This document shows positions 8,431-17,306 of a stretch of 64,000 nucleotides of DNA, one piece after another; within the stretch, counting starts at the first letter, position 1; each line of letters starts with the position of its first letter. The notes beneath the pieces are model-generated. The model did no database searches. It saw only the letters and a list, made by a program, of their open reading frames with translations, and was not told the DNA's origin. This stretch comes from an uncultured Novosphingobium sp. Lineage in GTDB: Bacteria > Pseudomonadota > Alphaproteobacteria > Sphingomonadales > Sphingomonadaceae. The translations under genes were made by a program, and so were the position numbers. The stretch spans positions 31,861 to 95,860 of the forward strand of contig CAMPHR010000010.1 in assembly GCA_946886075.1 (NCBI GenBank), given 5' to 3'.

Positions 8431-9656
8431 AAGCTGCTCGCCTCCTCCTCCCCTTCTGCCCCTGCGCCATCGTGGCGGGCGCAGCGTTTCCGGCGGCCGC
8501 CCAGCAACTGGACCGGGCCACGCCGTTGTTGGAAACACCGGGAGAATATGAGGCGAAGGCGGTCCAGTTGGGCAGGGTATCGGCCTACGTCGGCGCGGAC
8601 ATGCGGCTGGAATATGATTCCAACATCTATGCGCTGCCGTCGAACGAGATCGATGATGAGCGCCTCACCATTTCTCCCTGGCTCAACCTGCAGCTGAGTG
8701 ACGACAAGTTCCAGCTGTCAGCACAGGCGCGGGGCGTCATCCGGCGCTATTTCAAGAATGAAAGTGAGAATTCCGAAGGCATCAATGCGAGCCTGGGCGG
8801 CGTGTTCAACCTGTCGGCCAGCGACACTGTCTCGGCCAATGCTGGCTGGACGCGGCTGGTCGAAGACCGCGGCGAACCTGAAGCCCGGCTTGGAACGGGC
8901 ACCCCACCGCGCAAATATGACATATGGCAGGGGGACCTTGGCTACACGCACCGTGGCGCGCGCTTCACCGTCGGCGTGAAGGGAACCGCGCTCAAGAATA
9001 ATGCGCTCGCCTCCGTCGATGCCGAACGTGATTATGACCAATATTCTGGTTCCGCGCGGCTTGGCTATCGCCTGAGCGGGATGATGGACGTCTTTGGCGA
9101 GGCGTTCTACACCGCCCGGAACTTCCGGCTGGCCGTGGACTCATCAGGCGTCGATAGGGATTCCAAGACCTATGGCGCGCGCGGCGGCGTCTCGTTTGAA
9201 CCGGGCGGGTTGATCCGGGGCGAAGCGGCGGTCGGCGTGTTCCGCTTCAATCCCGACGATCCGCAGTTCAACAGCCGCACCGGCCTTTCCGTGTCGGCAG
9301 GCCTTATCTACACGCCTTCGCCACGCTGGGCGGTCACGCTCGATGGCTTCCGGGGCGATGTCGCCACGGTGCGGAACGGCGCGCAGGCGCGGACCGACAC
9401 ACGCGTGCGCCTCGGCGTCCAGAACGAGATCTATCATAATATCCGCTGGCAAGCGTCCGTGCTGTACCGGCGCAGCAACTTCATCGGCACTGGCCAGAGG
9501 GAACGTACCATCGCGGGTGTCGCTGAAATCGAATATCTGCTGAACCGCAATATTTCCTTCGCCTTGACTGGTCGGGTGGCGACGCGGAACAGCAGCAGGG
9601 CCTTCGACGATTTCGACCGCACAATCCTGGGTGCGGAAATTCGCCTGCAATATTGA
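8421..9656 (+). CDS. Outer-membrane beta-barrel protein of the polysaccharide export system
   Basis: 411 residues with a cleavable signal peptide ending about AFPAAAQQ (residue 28). The rest consists of alternating polar/hydrophobic strands typical of an outer-membrane barrel (for example VSAYVGADMRLEYDSNIYA, and a last strand ending ILGAEIRLQY with a terminal aromatic residue). It resembles the putative beta-barrel porin 2 type found in exopolysaccharide loci. Its start lies inside the end of the OPX gene, so the two are translationally coupled. Likely role: channel that passes the polymer through the outer membrane together with the OPX lipoprotein. Barrel prediction is strong; the export role is inferred from coupling. 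Confidence 0.85.
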   Translation: MVLKAARLLLPFCPCAIVAGAAFPAAAQQLDRATPLLETPGEYEAKAVQLGRVSAYVGADMRLEYDSNIYALPSNEIDDERLTISPWLNLQLSDDKFQLSAQARGVIRRYFKNESENSEGINASLGGVFNLSASDTVSANAGWTRLVEDRGEPEARLGTGTPPRKYDIWQGDLGYTHRGARFTVGVKGTALKNNALASVDAERDYDQYSGSARLGYRLSGMMDVFGEAFYTARNFRLAVDSSGVDRDSKTYGARGGVSFEPGGLIRGEAAVGVFRFNPDDPQFNSRTGLSVSAGLIYTPSPRWAVTLDGFRGDVATVRNGAQARTDTRVRLGVQNEIYHNIRWQASVLYRRSNFIGTGQRERTIAGVAEIEYLLNRNISFALTGRVATRNSSRAFDDFDRTILGAEIRLQY

Positions 9657-9668
9657 CTGGCAAAGCCG

Positions 9669-11087
9669 TCAACGGATCTGCCGTCCGGCCATGACTTCAC
9701 GATGGGCGAAATCCAGGAATTCGTCCAGGTTCAGCCATTTGTCATGGTCGGCATCCTGCCACGCGTCATTCTTCCTTGGATCCATGCCGTTGGCCCGTTC
9801 CCAGCTGTCGGCCATCCCGTCATCGTCCAGATCGACATAAGGCATGCCCGGCGCGATGGCAGGCATGGGACGGGGCCCCGCCTGCATCGCCGGGTCCCGA
9901 AGGATCGTGCCTTTGCGCTCCCGCACTTCCGACACCGTGCGCAGATCGAGGGGGTCGCGCGGAAAGGCGCCTGCTCCTGCCAGAGCCTGGGCATAAGCCT
10001 CATCGGCGGAGATCACGCGGACGCTTAGCGGGCATGCGGGGCGTTTCACCACTGCGATGTCGACATCCTTGGTCGTAAGGCGGGAAACATGATCCAGCTT
10101 GTTCCCCGAAAGGAAGATCTGGGATACGCCGGGATTGTCATAGACGACGCGATCGACGGCTGCGATATCTTCCCTGCTATTGGGACCGCCCTTGTAAAAA
10201 TTGCCAACGATGTTGACCGGCGACCCACCAAAGCTTTCATGCGCTTCCGTGAACTGGGACTGTGCATTGTAAAGCAGGTTGTTGACGATCTCGATACAGG
10301 ATCCCGCGACGAAGTTCACGTCCGGATTACGATCGCCATTGTGCGCGCAGATGTTGCGGATGAAACTGATCTTCTGGGGCTTTTCCGGATGAGAGGCCAG
10401 CAGAGCGCATTTGTCGTGCTTGGGAATACCCTGGGTGAAGATGGAGTTGGAAATGGTGACATTGTCGTTGAAGAGGAATCCGGTCATGATCTGGTCGCGC
10501 GCCCAGGCGCCGCTGACATGATCGAAAATGACATTGCGGCTGTTCGCAAAGGTGAAGGAGCCGTCGCTGCCGCGGTGAACACCGTTCATGTCGGTGCGGA
10601 CACGGATGTGGCGGATGACGACATCATGCGTGTCTTTCACGACGATAGGCGTCAAGCCATGTTCGCCGCCCGCATGGGTGACGATCACGCCCCCGCCAGG
10701 CGCGGTCTGGCCAGCGATGGTAATGAACGGGTTGCGGATGGCGGGGCGCTGGCTGGTGAAGCGGATCACCCCGCTGACCCGGAAAATGCAGGTTCTCGGC
10801 CCTTTCGCATCGATGCACTCGCGCAGGGAACCGGGGCCATTGTCGGCCAGCGTCGTGACCGGAATTATCTTTCCGCCGCGTCCGCCGCGGGAGCGACGTC
10901 CAAAGCCCTCCGCGCCGGGGAAGGCTTCCCCGCCTGCCACTTCGGGCAACACCGATGATCCATCCAGATCACTGCCAGCCCCTTGGCTGGACTGAAGGCT
11001 GAACAAATCCGGCGGCGCGACGAACGGCGCGATCAGCAAGGTGGCGATGCTGACACCTAGAACCGCGGTCGCATTCTGGCTCACCAC
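9669..11087 (-). CDS. Pectate-lyase-like right-handed beta-helix protein
   Basis: 472 residues with an N-terminal hydrophobic signal or anchor (about 8 to 25). The pectate lyase superfamily opening FPGAEGFGRRSRGGRGG lies around residue 57, followed by parallel beta-helix-like sequence including ITIAGQTAPGGGV and VIRHIRVR. Near residue 420 the stretch DLDDDGMADSWE, then DADHDKWLNLDE, resembles calcium-binding repeats found at the ends of secreted polysaccharidases. It converges on the beta-barrel gene with only 12 bases between stops. Probable role: periplasmic or secreted lyase that trims or releases the locus polysaccharide. Substrate unknown; a pectate substrate is unlikely given the context. 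Confidence 0.82.
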   Translation of the reverse strand: MVSQNATAVLGVSIATLLIAPFVAPPDLFSLQSSQGAGSDLDGSSVLPEVAGGEAFPGAEGFGRRSRGGRGGKIIPVTTLADNGPGSLRECIDAKGPRTCIFRVSGVIRFTSQRPAIRNPFITIAGQTAPGGGVIVTHAGGEHGLTPIVVKDTHDVVIRHIRVRTDMNGVHRGSDGSFTFANSRNVIFDHVSGAWARDQIMTGFLFNDNVTISNSIFTQGIPKHDKCALLASHPEKPQKISFIRNICAHNGDRNPDVNFVAGSCIEIVNNLLYNAQSQFTEAHESFGGSPVNIVGNFYKGGPNSREDIAAVDRVVYDNPGVSQIFLSGNKLDHVSRLTTKDVDIAVVKRPACPLSVRVISADEAYAQALAGAGAFPRDPLDLRTVSEVRERKGTILRDPAMQAGPRPMPAIAPGMPYVDLDDDGMADSWERANGMDPRKNDAWQDADHDKWLNLDEFLDFAHREVMAGRQIR

Positions 11088-11090
11088 TGC

Positions 11091-12341
11091 TTATGTTTTC
11101 CTTTCGTCTTCATCCGCGAGCAGCGAACGGTAGATCGCGCTGATTTCGGTCACATGGCGGTCGACGCCATATCGCTGCACCGCCCGGGCCGCCGCAGTCG
11201 CCGCGATGTTCGCCGCCCGCTCCGGAGACTCCAGCAGGGATATCACGGCCGACGCCATGGCTGCGGGATCATCGACCCTGGCGAGCAGCCCGTTCACTCC
11301 ATCATCGATCGCTTCCAGATTGCCGCCCGACGCAACCGCCACGACCGGCGTGCGCAGCAACATGGCCTCGATCAGGGTTCTGCCAAAGGGTTCTCCCACC
11401 GATGTTACCGCATGAATGTCACATGCGGCCATGAACCGTGCCGAGGGATAGCGAAAGCCCATCAAGCGCACCTTGTCTGCGATGCCATGGGCATCGATCC
11501 GTTGGCGCAGTTCCGCTTCGATCCCGTCTATGAGCGGTGAGCCGAACATCAGCCCGGCCACCGGCAGATCCGGCCGCGATTTGGCTATGCAGGCCATCAT
11601 GTCGATGAACATGTCCGGCCGCTTGCTTCCGATCAGATTGCCGAAAAAGCCGATGAGATGGGTCGCCGGGTCCAGTCCCAGTTCGGAGGTAAGCCGACGA
11701 TGCGCATCCACCCTGTCCACTGGTTCGCCATGCGTGTCGAACGGGCTGTACACCACCGCGGTCTCGCGCGCGGCGGTGGTGATGCGGCGCACTTCCGACA
11801 GGGCGAAGGCTGATACGCCGACGATCCGGCTGGCTGCGAATGGCGCGATATAGCGGACGCCCCGCGCCCTGGATGTGCCGCGATGGTGCCAAAGCAACTT
11901 CGCCCCCGCCAGCCGCGCGGGCAGCGCCCAGGATATGTGCATCGGACCTTCGTTGGTATGAACGATCCTGACATCATTGGCCTTGAGAAAGCGGCCGAGG
12001 CTCCACTGATCGGTCAGGGCGCCCATCCGCGCACGCAGGCCTTCGAGTGGCGGAACGCCCGATGACTTGCCCAGGAAGCGTCGAGGCAATGTGATAAAGT
12101 CCAGCCCCTCCTTCCGGAGCAACTCGCCCACCTGCCCGATGCCATGGTGCAGGACGATGATCGGCGTGAACTGTGTCCGGTCAAGGCGCTGGATGAGCTT
12201 GAGCGTTGAAATGTGGCTACCGCCCACTACGCCCCCGGCAAAGGGGAAACATATGCGGACCGGACCGGCGCAGATCTCGCGCGATACAGGCCGGGCGTCG
12301 GACGAGCTGTTGCTGAGGGCTGGCAGGACCTGATCCATCAC
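11091..12341 (-). CDS. Glycosyltransferase family 4 protein
   Basis: 416 residues with the GT-B layout. The N-terminal acceptor domain opens with ICFPFAGGVVGGSHIS (about 30 to 45). The C-terminal nucleotide-sugar domain contains IGFFGNLIGSKRPDMF (about 225) and the E-x7-E region EPFGRTLIEAMLLRTPVVA (about 330), which binds the donor phosphates. The start ATG overlaps the stop of the upstream GT4 gene (ATGA). The gene ends 4 bases before the lyase start region. It should add one sugar to the lipid-linked repeat unit on the cytoplasmic face. Donor and acceptor cannot be read from sequence. Confidence 0.9.
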   Translation of the reverse strand: MMDQVLPALSNSSSDARPVSREICAGPVRICFPFAGGVVGGSHISTLKLIQRLDRTQFTPIIVLHHGIGQVGELLRKEGLDFITLPRRFLGKSSGVPPLEGLRARMGALTDQWSLGRFLKANDVRIVHTNEGPMHISWALPARLAGAKLLWHHRGTSRARGVRYIAPFAASRIVGVSAFALSEVRRITTAARETAVVYSPFDTHGEPVDRVDAHRRLTSELGLDPATHLIGFFGNLIGSKRPDMFIDMMACIAKSRPDLPVAGLMFGSPLIDGIEAELRQRIDAHGIADKVRLMGFRYPSARFMAACDIHAVTSVGEPFGRTLIEAMLLRTPVVAVASGGNLEAIDDGVNGLLARVDDPAAMASAVISLLESPERAANIAATAAARAVQRYGVDRHVTEISAIYRSLLADEDERKT

Positions 12342-13525
12342 ATCACCTGTGGCTGGCCGGCGGGGGCATCAGGCAGCTTATGGCGGTTCCCCGCGTCCCG
12401 CACGCTCGGGTAGAGATCGCTGTACATCGTGGCGATCCTGCTCATGGAAAACCTCTCCTTAACTCGCTCCCGCGCGGCGGCGCCTAATTGGCTGCGCTCA
12501 TCCGGTCCCATCCGGTCGACAGTCATGATGCTCCTCGCCAGAGCTGCCGGATCGCGCGGGGGAACGATGAAGCCGGTGTCGCCCAGCACCCAGCTGCTAT
12601 CGCCGACGTTCGTGGCGATGCAGGGTGTCGCGCACGCCATCGCCTCGCCCAATATGTTGGGAAAGCCTTCGCCCCAGGCCGACGGCAATATCAGGATGTC
12701 CAGGCCGGGCAGCAGTTGCACCAGGGAGCGATCATGGCCGCGCAATGTCACGCGGTCGGCGGGCAGCCTGTCCAGCAGGTGCGCCAGCCGTCCCGTCGGC
12801 TGGTCCATCCCCTCGCCCGTCAGGATAAGATGAGCATCAATGCCCGACTGCCTTGCGAGCAGCACGGCTTCCACCAGGTTGGCGGCATCCTTCATCGGGT
12901 GGTTGCGCGCCGCCATGCCGATGATCAGTGATCCAGGATCGATGCCAAAGCTGGCGGCGAGCTGCTCACGCGCGCCTTCTCGAGGTCGGAAAAGGTCGGG
13001 GTCGAAGCCGTTCGGGATCACCATTGCGCGGCGAGCGCGGAAACCCAGCGCTTCATGCTGGTCGGCGGCGGCATGCGAGTTGTAGATGATCGAACGAGGC
13101 CATCGGGACAGCAAGGCGGCCGTGCGCACGATCGCCCGTAGCGCAGGCTTTTCCTGACGGATATCGTCGATGCTGTGGCGCACGTTCCAGATGACCGGGA
13201 CTTTGCGGGGAAGCAGCATGCTCGTCACGGTCGCGGCGATATGGGCATGATACATCCACGCCATGATCAGGTCAGGCTGCACCTGCCGGATAATCCGATG
13301 CAGGCGGATGAGGCTGGGGAGCAGGGCGAGCGGGCCGGTAAGGCCGCAATCATGCACAGGCGTGCCCGTGGCTCGGATACGATCAGCGGCGGGACCGGGC
13401 GGCATCAGTGACGCGACCTGCGCCTGGACGGCAAGGCCATGCACGCGTTCATGCTCGACCAGCTTGGCGAGCATGGTTTCCGCGCCCCCCACGTTCAGGG
13501 CGGTAATGACGTGGAGGACCTTCAT
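12338..13525 (-). CDS. Glycosyltransferase family 4 protein
   Basis: 395 residues, starting MKVLHVITALNVGGAETML, the classic GT4 N-terminus with a glycine-rich acceptor loop. The donor-site segment is IIGMAARNHPMKDAANLVEA (about 220). The E-x7-E-like region is EGFPNILGEAMACATPCIA (about 315). It is the first gene of a minus-strand unit with the next GT4 and the lyase, and is divergent from the asparagine-synthase-like gene. Likely role: one step of repeat-unit assembly. The specific sugar is unknown. Confidence 0.92.
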   Translation of the reverse strand: MKVLHVITALNVGGAETMLAKLVEHERVHGLAVQAQVASLMPPGPAADRIRATGTPVHDCGLTGPLALLPSLIRLHRIIRQVQPDLIMAWMYHAHIAATVTSMLLPRKVPVIWNVRHSIDDIRQEKPALRAIVRTAALLSRWPRSIIYNSHAAADQHEALGFRARRAMVIPNGFDPDLFRPREGAREQLAASFGIDPGSLIIGMAARNHPMKDAANLVEAVLLARQSGIDAHLILTGEGMDQPTGRLAHLLDRLPADRVTLRGHDRSLVQLLPGLDILILPSAWGEGFPNILGEAMACATPCIATNVGDSSWVLGDTGFIVPPRDPAALARSIMTVDRMGPDERSQLGAAARERVKERFSMSRIATMYSDLYPSVRDAGNRHKLPDAPAGQPQVM

Positions 13526-13804
13526 ATTTTCTCCCGCACCGGATAGTGCAGCAAAATCTACAATTTAGCGCCCAGTCAGAAAGTGGGCTCTTGGATATGA
13601 CGGCTGCCCATCTGGATTAGCCCGAATGCGGGCGCAGCCGGAATTTGGCGCATGTTCTGCGATTCTTCCGACGTTCCAATTGGATATATCCCAAAGGGCG
13701 GTGGATTCATTCTTCCGGCGTCTCCATTGTCGCTGCACGAATGGAAAACCGGCCGCGAGGATGCGCGCGTTGCTGGTACCCGACCTCAGGGAGATGCAGA
13801 CAGC

Positions 13805-15754
13805 ATGTGTGGCTTGATCGGCGGCTGGAGCCGTCAGCATTTCTCGCTTCTCAAGAACAGCCTGCCCGTCATGAACGCCGCCCTGTTGCATCGCGGCCCC
13901 GACGATGGGGGAAGCTGGCATGATGAGGAAGCGGGCATCGCGATGGCGCATCGGCGGCTGGCCGTCGTCGACCTGTCCGCTGCGGGGCATCAGCCGATGC
14001 AGTCGGCGGGTGGACGCTGGGTGATCGTCTATAATGGCGAAATCTACAATCATGCGGATATCCGCGGGCAACTGGAGCAGGAAGGCCGCGCGCCGCAATG
14101 GCGCGGTCATTCCGACACCGAAACACTGCTGGCCGCGATCGATGCCTGGGGCATCGATAAGGCGCTGAAGCAGAGCACGGGCATGTTCGCCTTCGCTCTT
14201 TGGGACCGGCTGGAACGCTGCCTCTGGCTCGCGCGCGACAGATTTGGCGAAAAGCCGCTTTATTATGGATGGCACAAGGGCGTCTTCCTGTTCGGATCGG
14301 AACTGAAGGCGCTGAGGCGCCTGCCTGGCTTCAGCGCGCCGGTAAACAGGCGCGCTCTTGCGCTCTATCTGCGTCATAATGCCATTCCCGCGCCCTTCAG
14401 CGTTTATGAGGGCATTGGCAAGCTGCTGCCCGGCCATTGGCTCAAGATCGGCATGCAAGATCTCGAACAGGGCACGACGCCCGATCCGCAGCCCTATTGG
14501 CTCGCGGCTGATGCGGTCGCTCGCCAGCGCCAGACGCCGTTTGCTGGAGACGAAGCCGACGCTACCGACGCGCTCGAAGATCTGCTGCGCAGCGCTATCG
14601 GGCGGCAGATGATTGCAGACGTGCCGCTGGGGGCATTTCTGTCGGGCGGCGTCGATTCCTCCGTCATAGTTTCCCTGATGCAGGTTCAATCCGCACAACC
14701 TGTCCGGACCTTCTCGATCGGCTTCCACGAGGCGGATTATAATGAAGCTGAACATGCCGCTGCCGTCGCCCGGCATCTGGGCACCGACCATAGCGAGCTC
14801 ATGGTGTCTCCAGCAGATGCCATGGCGGTTATCCCCGATCTGCCCGCCATTTATGACGAACCCTTCGCCGATCCGTCGCAAATCCCCACGGCGCTGGTGA
14901 CACGGCTCGCCCGGCGACAGGTTACTGTGGCCATGTCCGGCGATGGCGGGGACGAATTATTTGGCGGCTATGCCCGCTATTTCATGGCCGCGGGGCTGTG
15001 GCGGCACACCGCGCGCATACCCCGGGTGGTGCGGCGCATGGCCGGGCAACTCGTGCAGTCGGTTCCAGAACAGCAATGGGACCGGCTCTACGCCTTTGCC
15101 GAACCGCTGATGCCCCAACACAAGCGTTGGACCCATCCGGGTGACAAGCTGCACAAGGGCGCGAATGTCCTCTCCGCACCCGACGAGAAAAGCTTCTGCC
15201 GCGAAATGACCAGCCTGTGGTCGCCATCGGACCTGATGGAGGGTATCGACGAGCCGCTGGATTATGGACTGCCGCGCGATGTCCCGTCGGGCAATCTGAT
15301 CGAATATCAGATGCTGGAAGACACCTGCCATTACATGTCCGACGACATTCTGGTGAAGGTGGACCGAGCCGCGATGGCGTGCAGCCTAGAAACGCGCGCG
15401 CCGTTCCTTGACCATCGGCTGTTCGAATTCGCCTGGACGTTGCCCTACAACTTCAAGGTGCGGGGCGGTACGGGCAAATATCTCCTTCGCCAGCTGCTCT
15501 ACCGTCATGTGCCGCAGCATTTGATCGACCGGCCGAAAATGGGCTTTGCCGTTCCGCTCGACCAATGGCTGCGCGGCCCCTTGCGCGCATGGGCGGCCGA
15601 TTTGCTCGACCCCGCCCGGCTGGCGGAGGAGGGATATTTCAATCCACAGGTGGTGGAACGGAAATGGCGGGAGCATCAATCGGGCATCCGCAACTGGCAG
15701 CATCATCTCTGGGGCATCTTGATGTTCCAGTCCTGGCTGGATGCCCTTGATTGA
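13805..15754 (+). CDS. asnB: Asparagine synthase (glutamine-hydrolysing)-like amidotransferase
   Basis: 649 residues from ATG 13805. The start is fixed by MCGLIGGWS, because the N-terminal nucleophile must be Cys2. An upstream in-frame extension to 13652 would bury it. The class II glutaminase domain spans about 2 to 210, with the HRGPDDGG signature around 32. The synthetase domain has the PP-loop SGGVDSS at about 280 and SGDGGDELFGGY near 378. In polysaccharide loci such proteins often amidate uronic acids or attached groups rather than making free asparagine; the neighbours here (GT4 genes on both sides) support that. The true acceptor is unknown. The 3' end overlaps the next GT4 frame by 14 bases if that gene uses its first ATG. 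Confidence 0.9.
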   Translation: MCGLIGGWSRQHFSLLKNSLPVMNAALLHRGPDDGGSWHDEEAGIAMAHRRLAVVDLSAAGHQPMQSAGGRWVIVYNGEIYNHADIRGQLEQEGRAPQWRGHSDTETLLAAIDAWGIDKALKQSTGMFAFALWDRLERCLWLARDRFGEKPLYYGWHKGVFLFGSELKALRRLPGFSAPVNRRALALYLRHNAIPAPFSVYEGIGKLLPGHWLKIGMQDLEQGTTPDPQPYWLAADAVARQRQTPFAGDEADATDALEDLLRSAIGRQMIADVPLGAFLSGGVDSSVIVSLMQVQSAQPVRTFSIGFHEADYNEAEHAAAVARHLGTDHSELMVSPADAMAVIPDLPAIYDEPFADPSQIPTALVTRLARRQVTVAMSGDGGDELFGGYARYFMAAGLWRHTARIPRVVRRMAGQLVQSVPEQQWDRLYAFAEPLMPQHKRWTHPGDKLHKGANVLSAPDEKSFCREMTSLWSPSDLMEGIDEPLDYGLPRDVPSGNLIEYQMLEDTCHYMSDDILVKVDRAAMACSLETRAPFLDHRLFEFAWTLPYNFKVRGGTGKYLLRQLLYRHVPQHLIDRPKMGFAVPLDQWLRGPLRAWAADLLDPARLAEEGYFNPQVVERKWREHQSGIRNWQHHLWGILMFQSWLDALD

Positions 15755-15872
15755 TCTTGCGTGCGGCAACCCCCGTGAGACAGCGCAGGAAATCCTGCTC
15801 CAGCCGCCGTCCATCAGGATATCATCCCCAATCGACATGGCATCGGCGTGGCGATGGCGTCACTCTGCAAGC

Positions 15873-17027
15873 ATGACGAAACTGGATTCAGGCAAACCGC
15901 ATATCGCTTTCGTCCTGCCGGGCCTGCGTGCGGGTGGATCGGAACATATCGTCAGCCTGCTCTGCAATCATTTCAGCCGGTCTGGCTGGACGGTCAGCCT
16001 GTTCGCCTTTGAAGAGCCGGGCACGCCGCCTTATTATACGCATGATCCGGCGGTCAGCATCAGGCAGCTTGGCTATCCCGTCGGCCGCCTGCCACTGCTG
16101 CGATCGGCGCTGGCGGTATTCCATCGCGTTGCCGCTCTCCGCCGCGCGTTGGCATGTAGCCGCCCCGATCTCGTCATCAGCTTCCTGACACGCACCAACG
16201 TCGTCAGCGTGCTCGCCGCCCAGCCGCTCGACATCCCCGTCATCGTGTCGGAACGCAACAATCCCGAACAACAATATCCCGGCACGCTCTGGTCCGCCTT
16301 GCGCCGCTACGCCTATGCCCGCGCTCATGGACTCGTGACGATGACGGAAGGGGCGATGCGCTATTTCCCCAAGGTCATGCGCCAGCGCCAATGGGTCATC
16401 CCCAACCCTACCTATGCACCGGTCCAGATCGACGGCGCACGGCCGGAGGGCAGGCAGATCGTGGCGGTGGGACGGCTGGTGCCGCAAAAAGGCTTCGACC
16501 TTCTGCTTGCCGCATTTGCCGAGGCGGCCGACGGCATGCCCGGCTGGTCGCTCGTGATATGGGGCGAGGGGCCGGAACGCGCGACGCTCGAAGCACAGCG
16601 GGATGCTCTGGGGCTAGAGGATCGGGTGACGTTGCCGGGCGTCACGCAGGAACATGGCGCCTGGCTGCGCGAGGCCGACATCTTCGTCCTCTCCTCCCGC
16701 TTTGAAGGCTGGGGCATCGTGATCGGTGAAGCCATGGCGGCAGGCGTTCCGGTCATCTCCTTCGATTGCCAATGGGGGCCGGGGGAGATGATCGCGGACG
16801 GGATCAGTGGCCTTCTCGTCCCCGATGGCGATGTTACCGCTCTTGGTGCGGCGATGGCGGCATTATCCGCCGATCCGAAACAACGGCGGCGCCTGTCCGA
16901 AGGCGCGCGGATAGCGGCCCGAAGGTTCACCATCGACCGGGTGCTTGCCCAATGGGAACGGACCGCCAAGGAGGCGATCGCGCCGCCAGCGGCCGCTCTT
17001 GGTACCATCAAGACGGCCGCTATTTGA
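15873..17027 (+). CDS. Glycosyltransferase family 4 protein
   Basis: 384 residues from ATG 15873 (MTKLDSGKPHIAFVLPG), chosen because the GT4 fold begins only eight residues later. Earlier in-frame ATGs at 15741, inside the end of the asparagine-synthase-like gene, and 15837 are possible. The glycine-rich N-terminal loop is GLRAGGSEHIV. The donor-site segment is IVAVGRLVPQKGFDLLL. The E-x7-E region is FEGWGIVIGEAMAAGVPVIS. It probably adds a sugar to the repeat unit. Close coupling to the amidotransferase suggests the two act on the same structure; that is inference. Confidence 0.88.
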   Translation: MTKLDSGKPHIAFVLPGLRAGGSEHIVSLLCNHFSRSGWTVSLFAFEEPGTPPYYTHDPAVSIRQLGYPVGRLPLLRSALAVFHRVAALRRALACSRPDLVISFLTRTNVVSVLAAQPLDIPVIVSERNNPEQQYPGTLWSALRRYAYARAHGLVTMTEGAMRYFPKVMRQRQWVIPNPTYAPVQIDGARPEGRQIVAVGRLVPQKGFDLLLAAFAEAADGMPGWSLVIWGEGPERATLEAQRDALGLEDRVTLPGVTQEHGAWLREADIFVLSSRFEGWGIVIGEAMAAGVPVISFDCQWGPGEMIADGISGLLVPDGDVTALGAAMAALSADPKQRRRLSEGARIAARRFTIDRVLAQWERTAKEAIAPPAAALGTIKTAAI

Positions 17028-17306
17028 ACGGAGCAGCCTGTTTTTGCCACATCTAGACGATGCTGTCCGATTACTTCAGCATGAACATTGCTCTGCAAAT
17101 GGTTTGAGACATGCGCGGGAAGTCTTTGCTCTCAAACGCAGAATATCAGGATCATTGTTCATCCTTGGTCACGACTTGCGTCCGGTATTGAGGACAAGTC
17201 GCCTTTAGCGGGCATTTCAATCACCCATTCACTTATATTAGTTACACCCCGGTTCAATCATCCTGGCGTCACCTGAAGATCGCCGGGCTTTTTGTGGGAG
17301 CGGGGA

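Noticed and set aside
13565..14881. A 438-codon minus-strand frame over the AsnB-like gene and its promoter region
   Set aside because: The plus strand holds full glutaminase and PP-loop motifs in the same place; the minus translation has none.
17028..17306. Possible transposase remnant before the RTX gene
   Set aside because: The stretch is A+T-richer and odd in composition, but no frame gives a recognisable transposase fragment, and no terminal inverted repeats were found.
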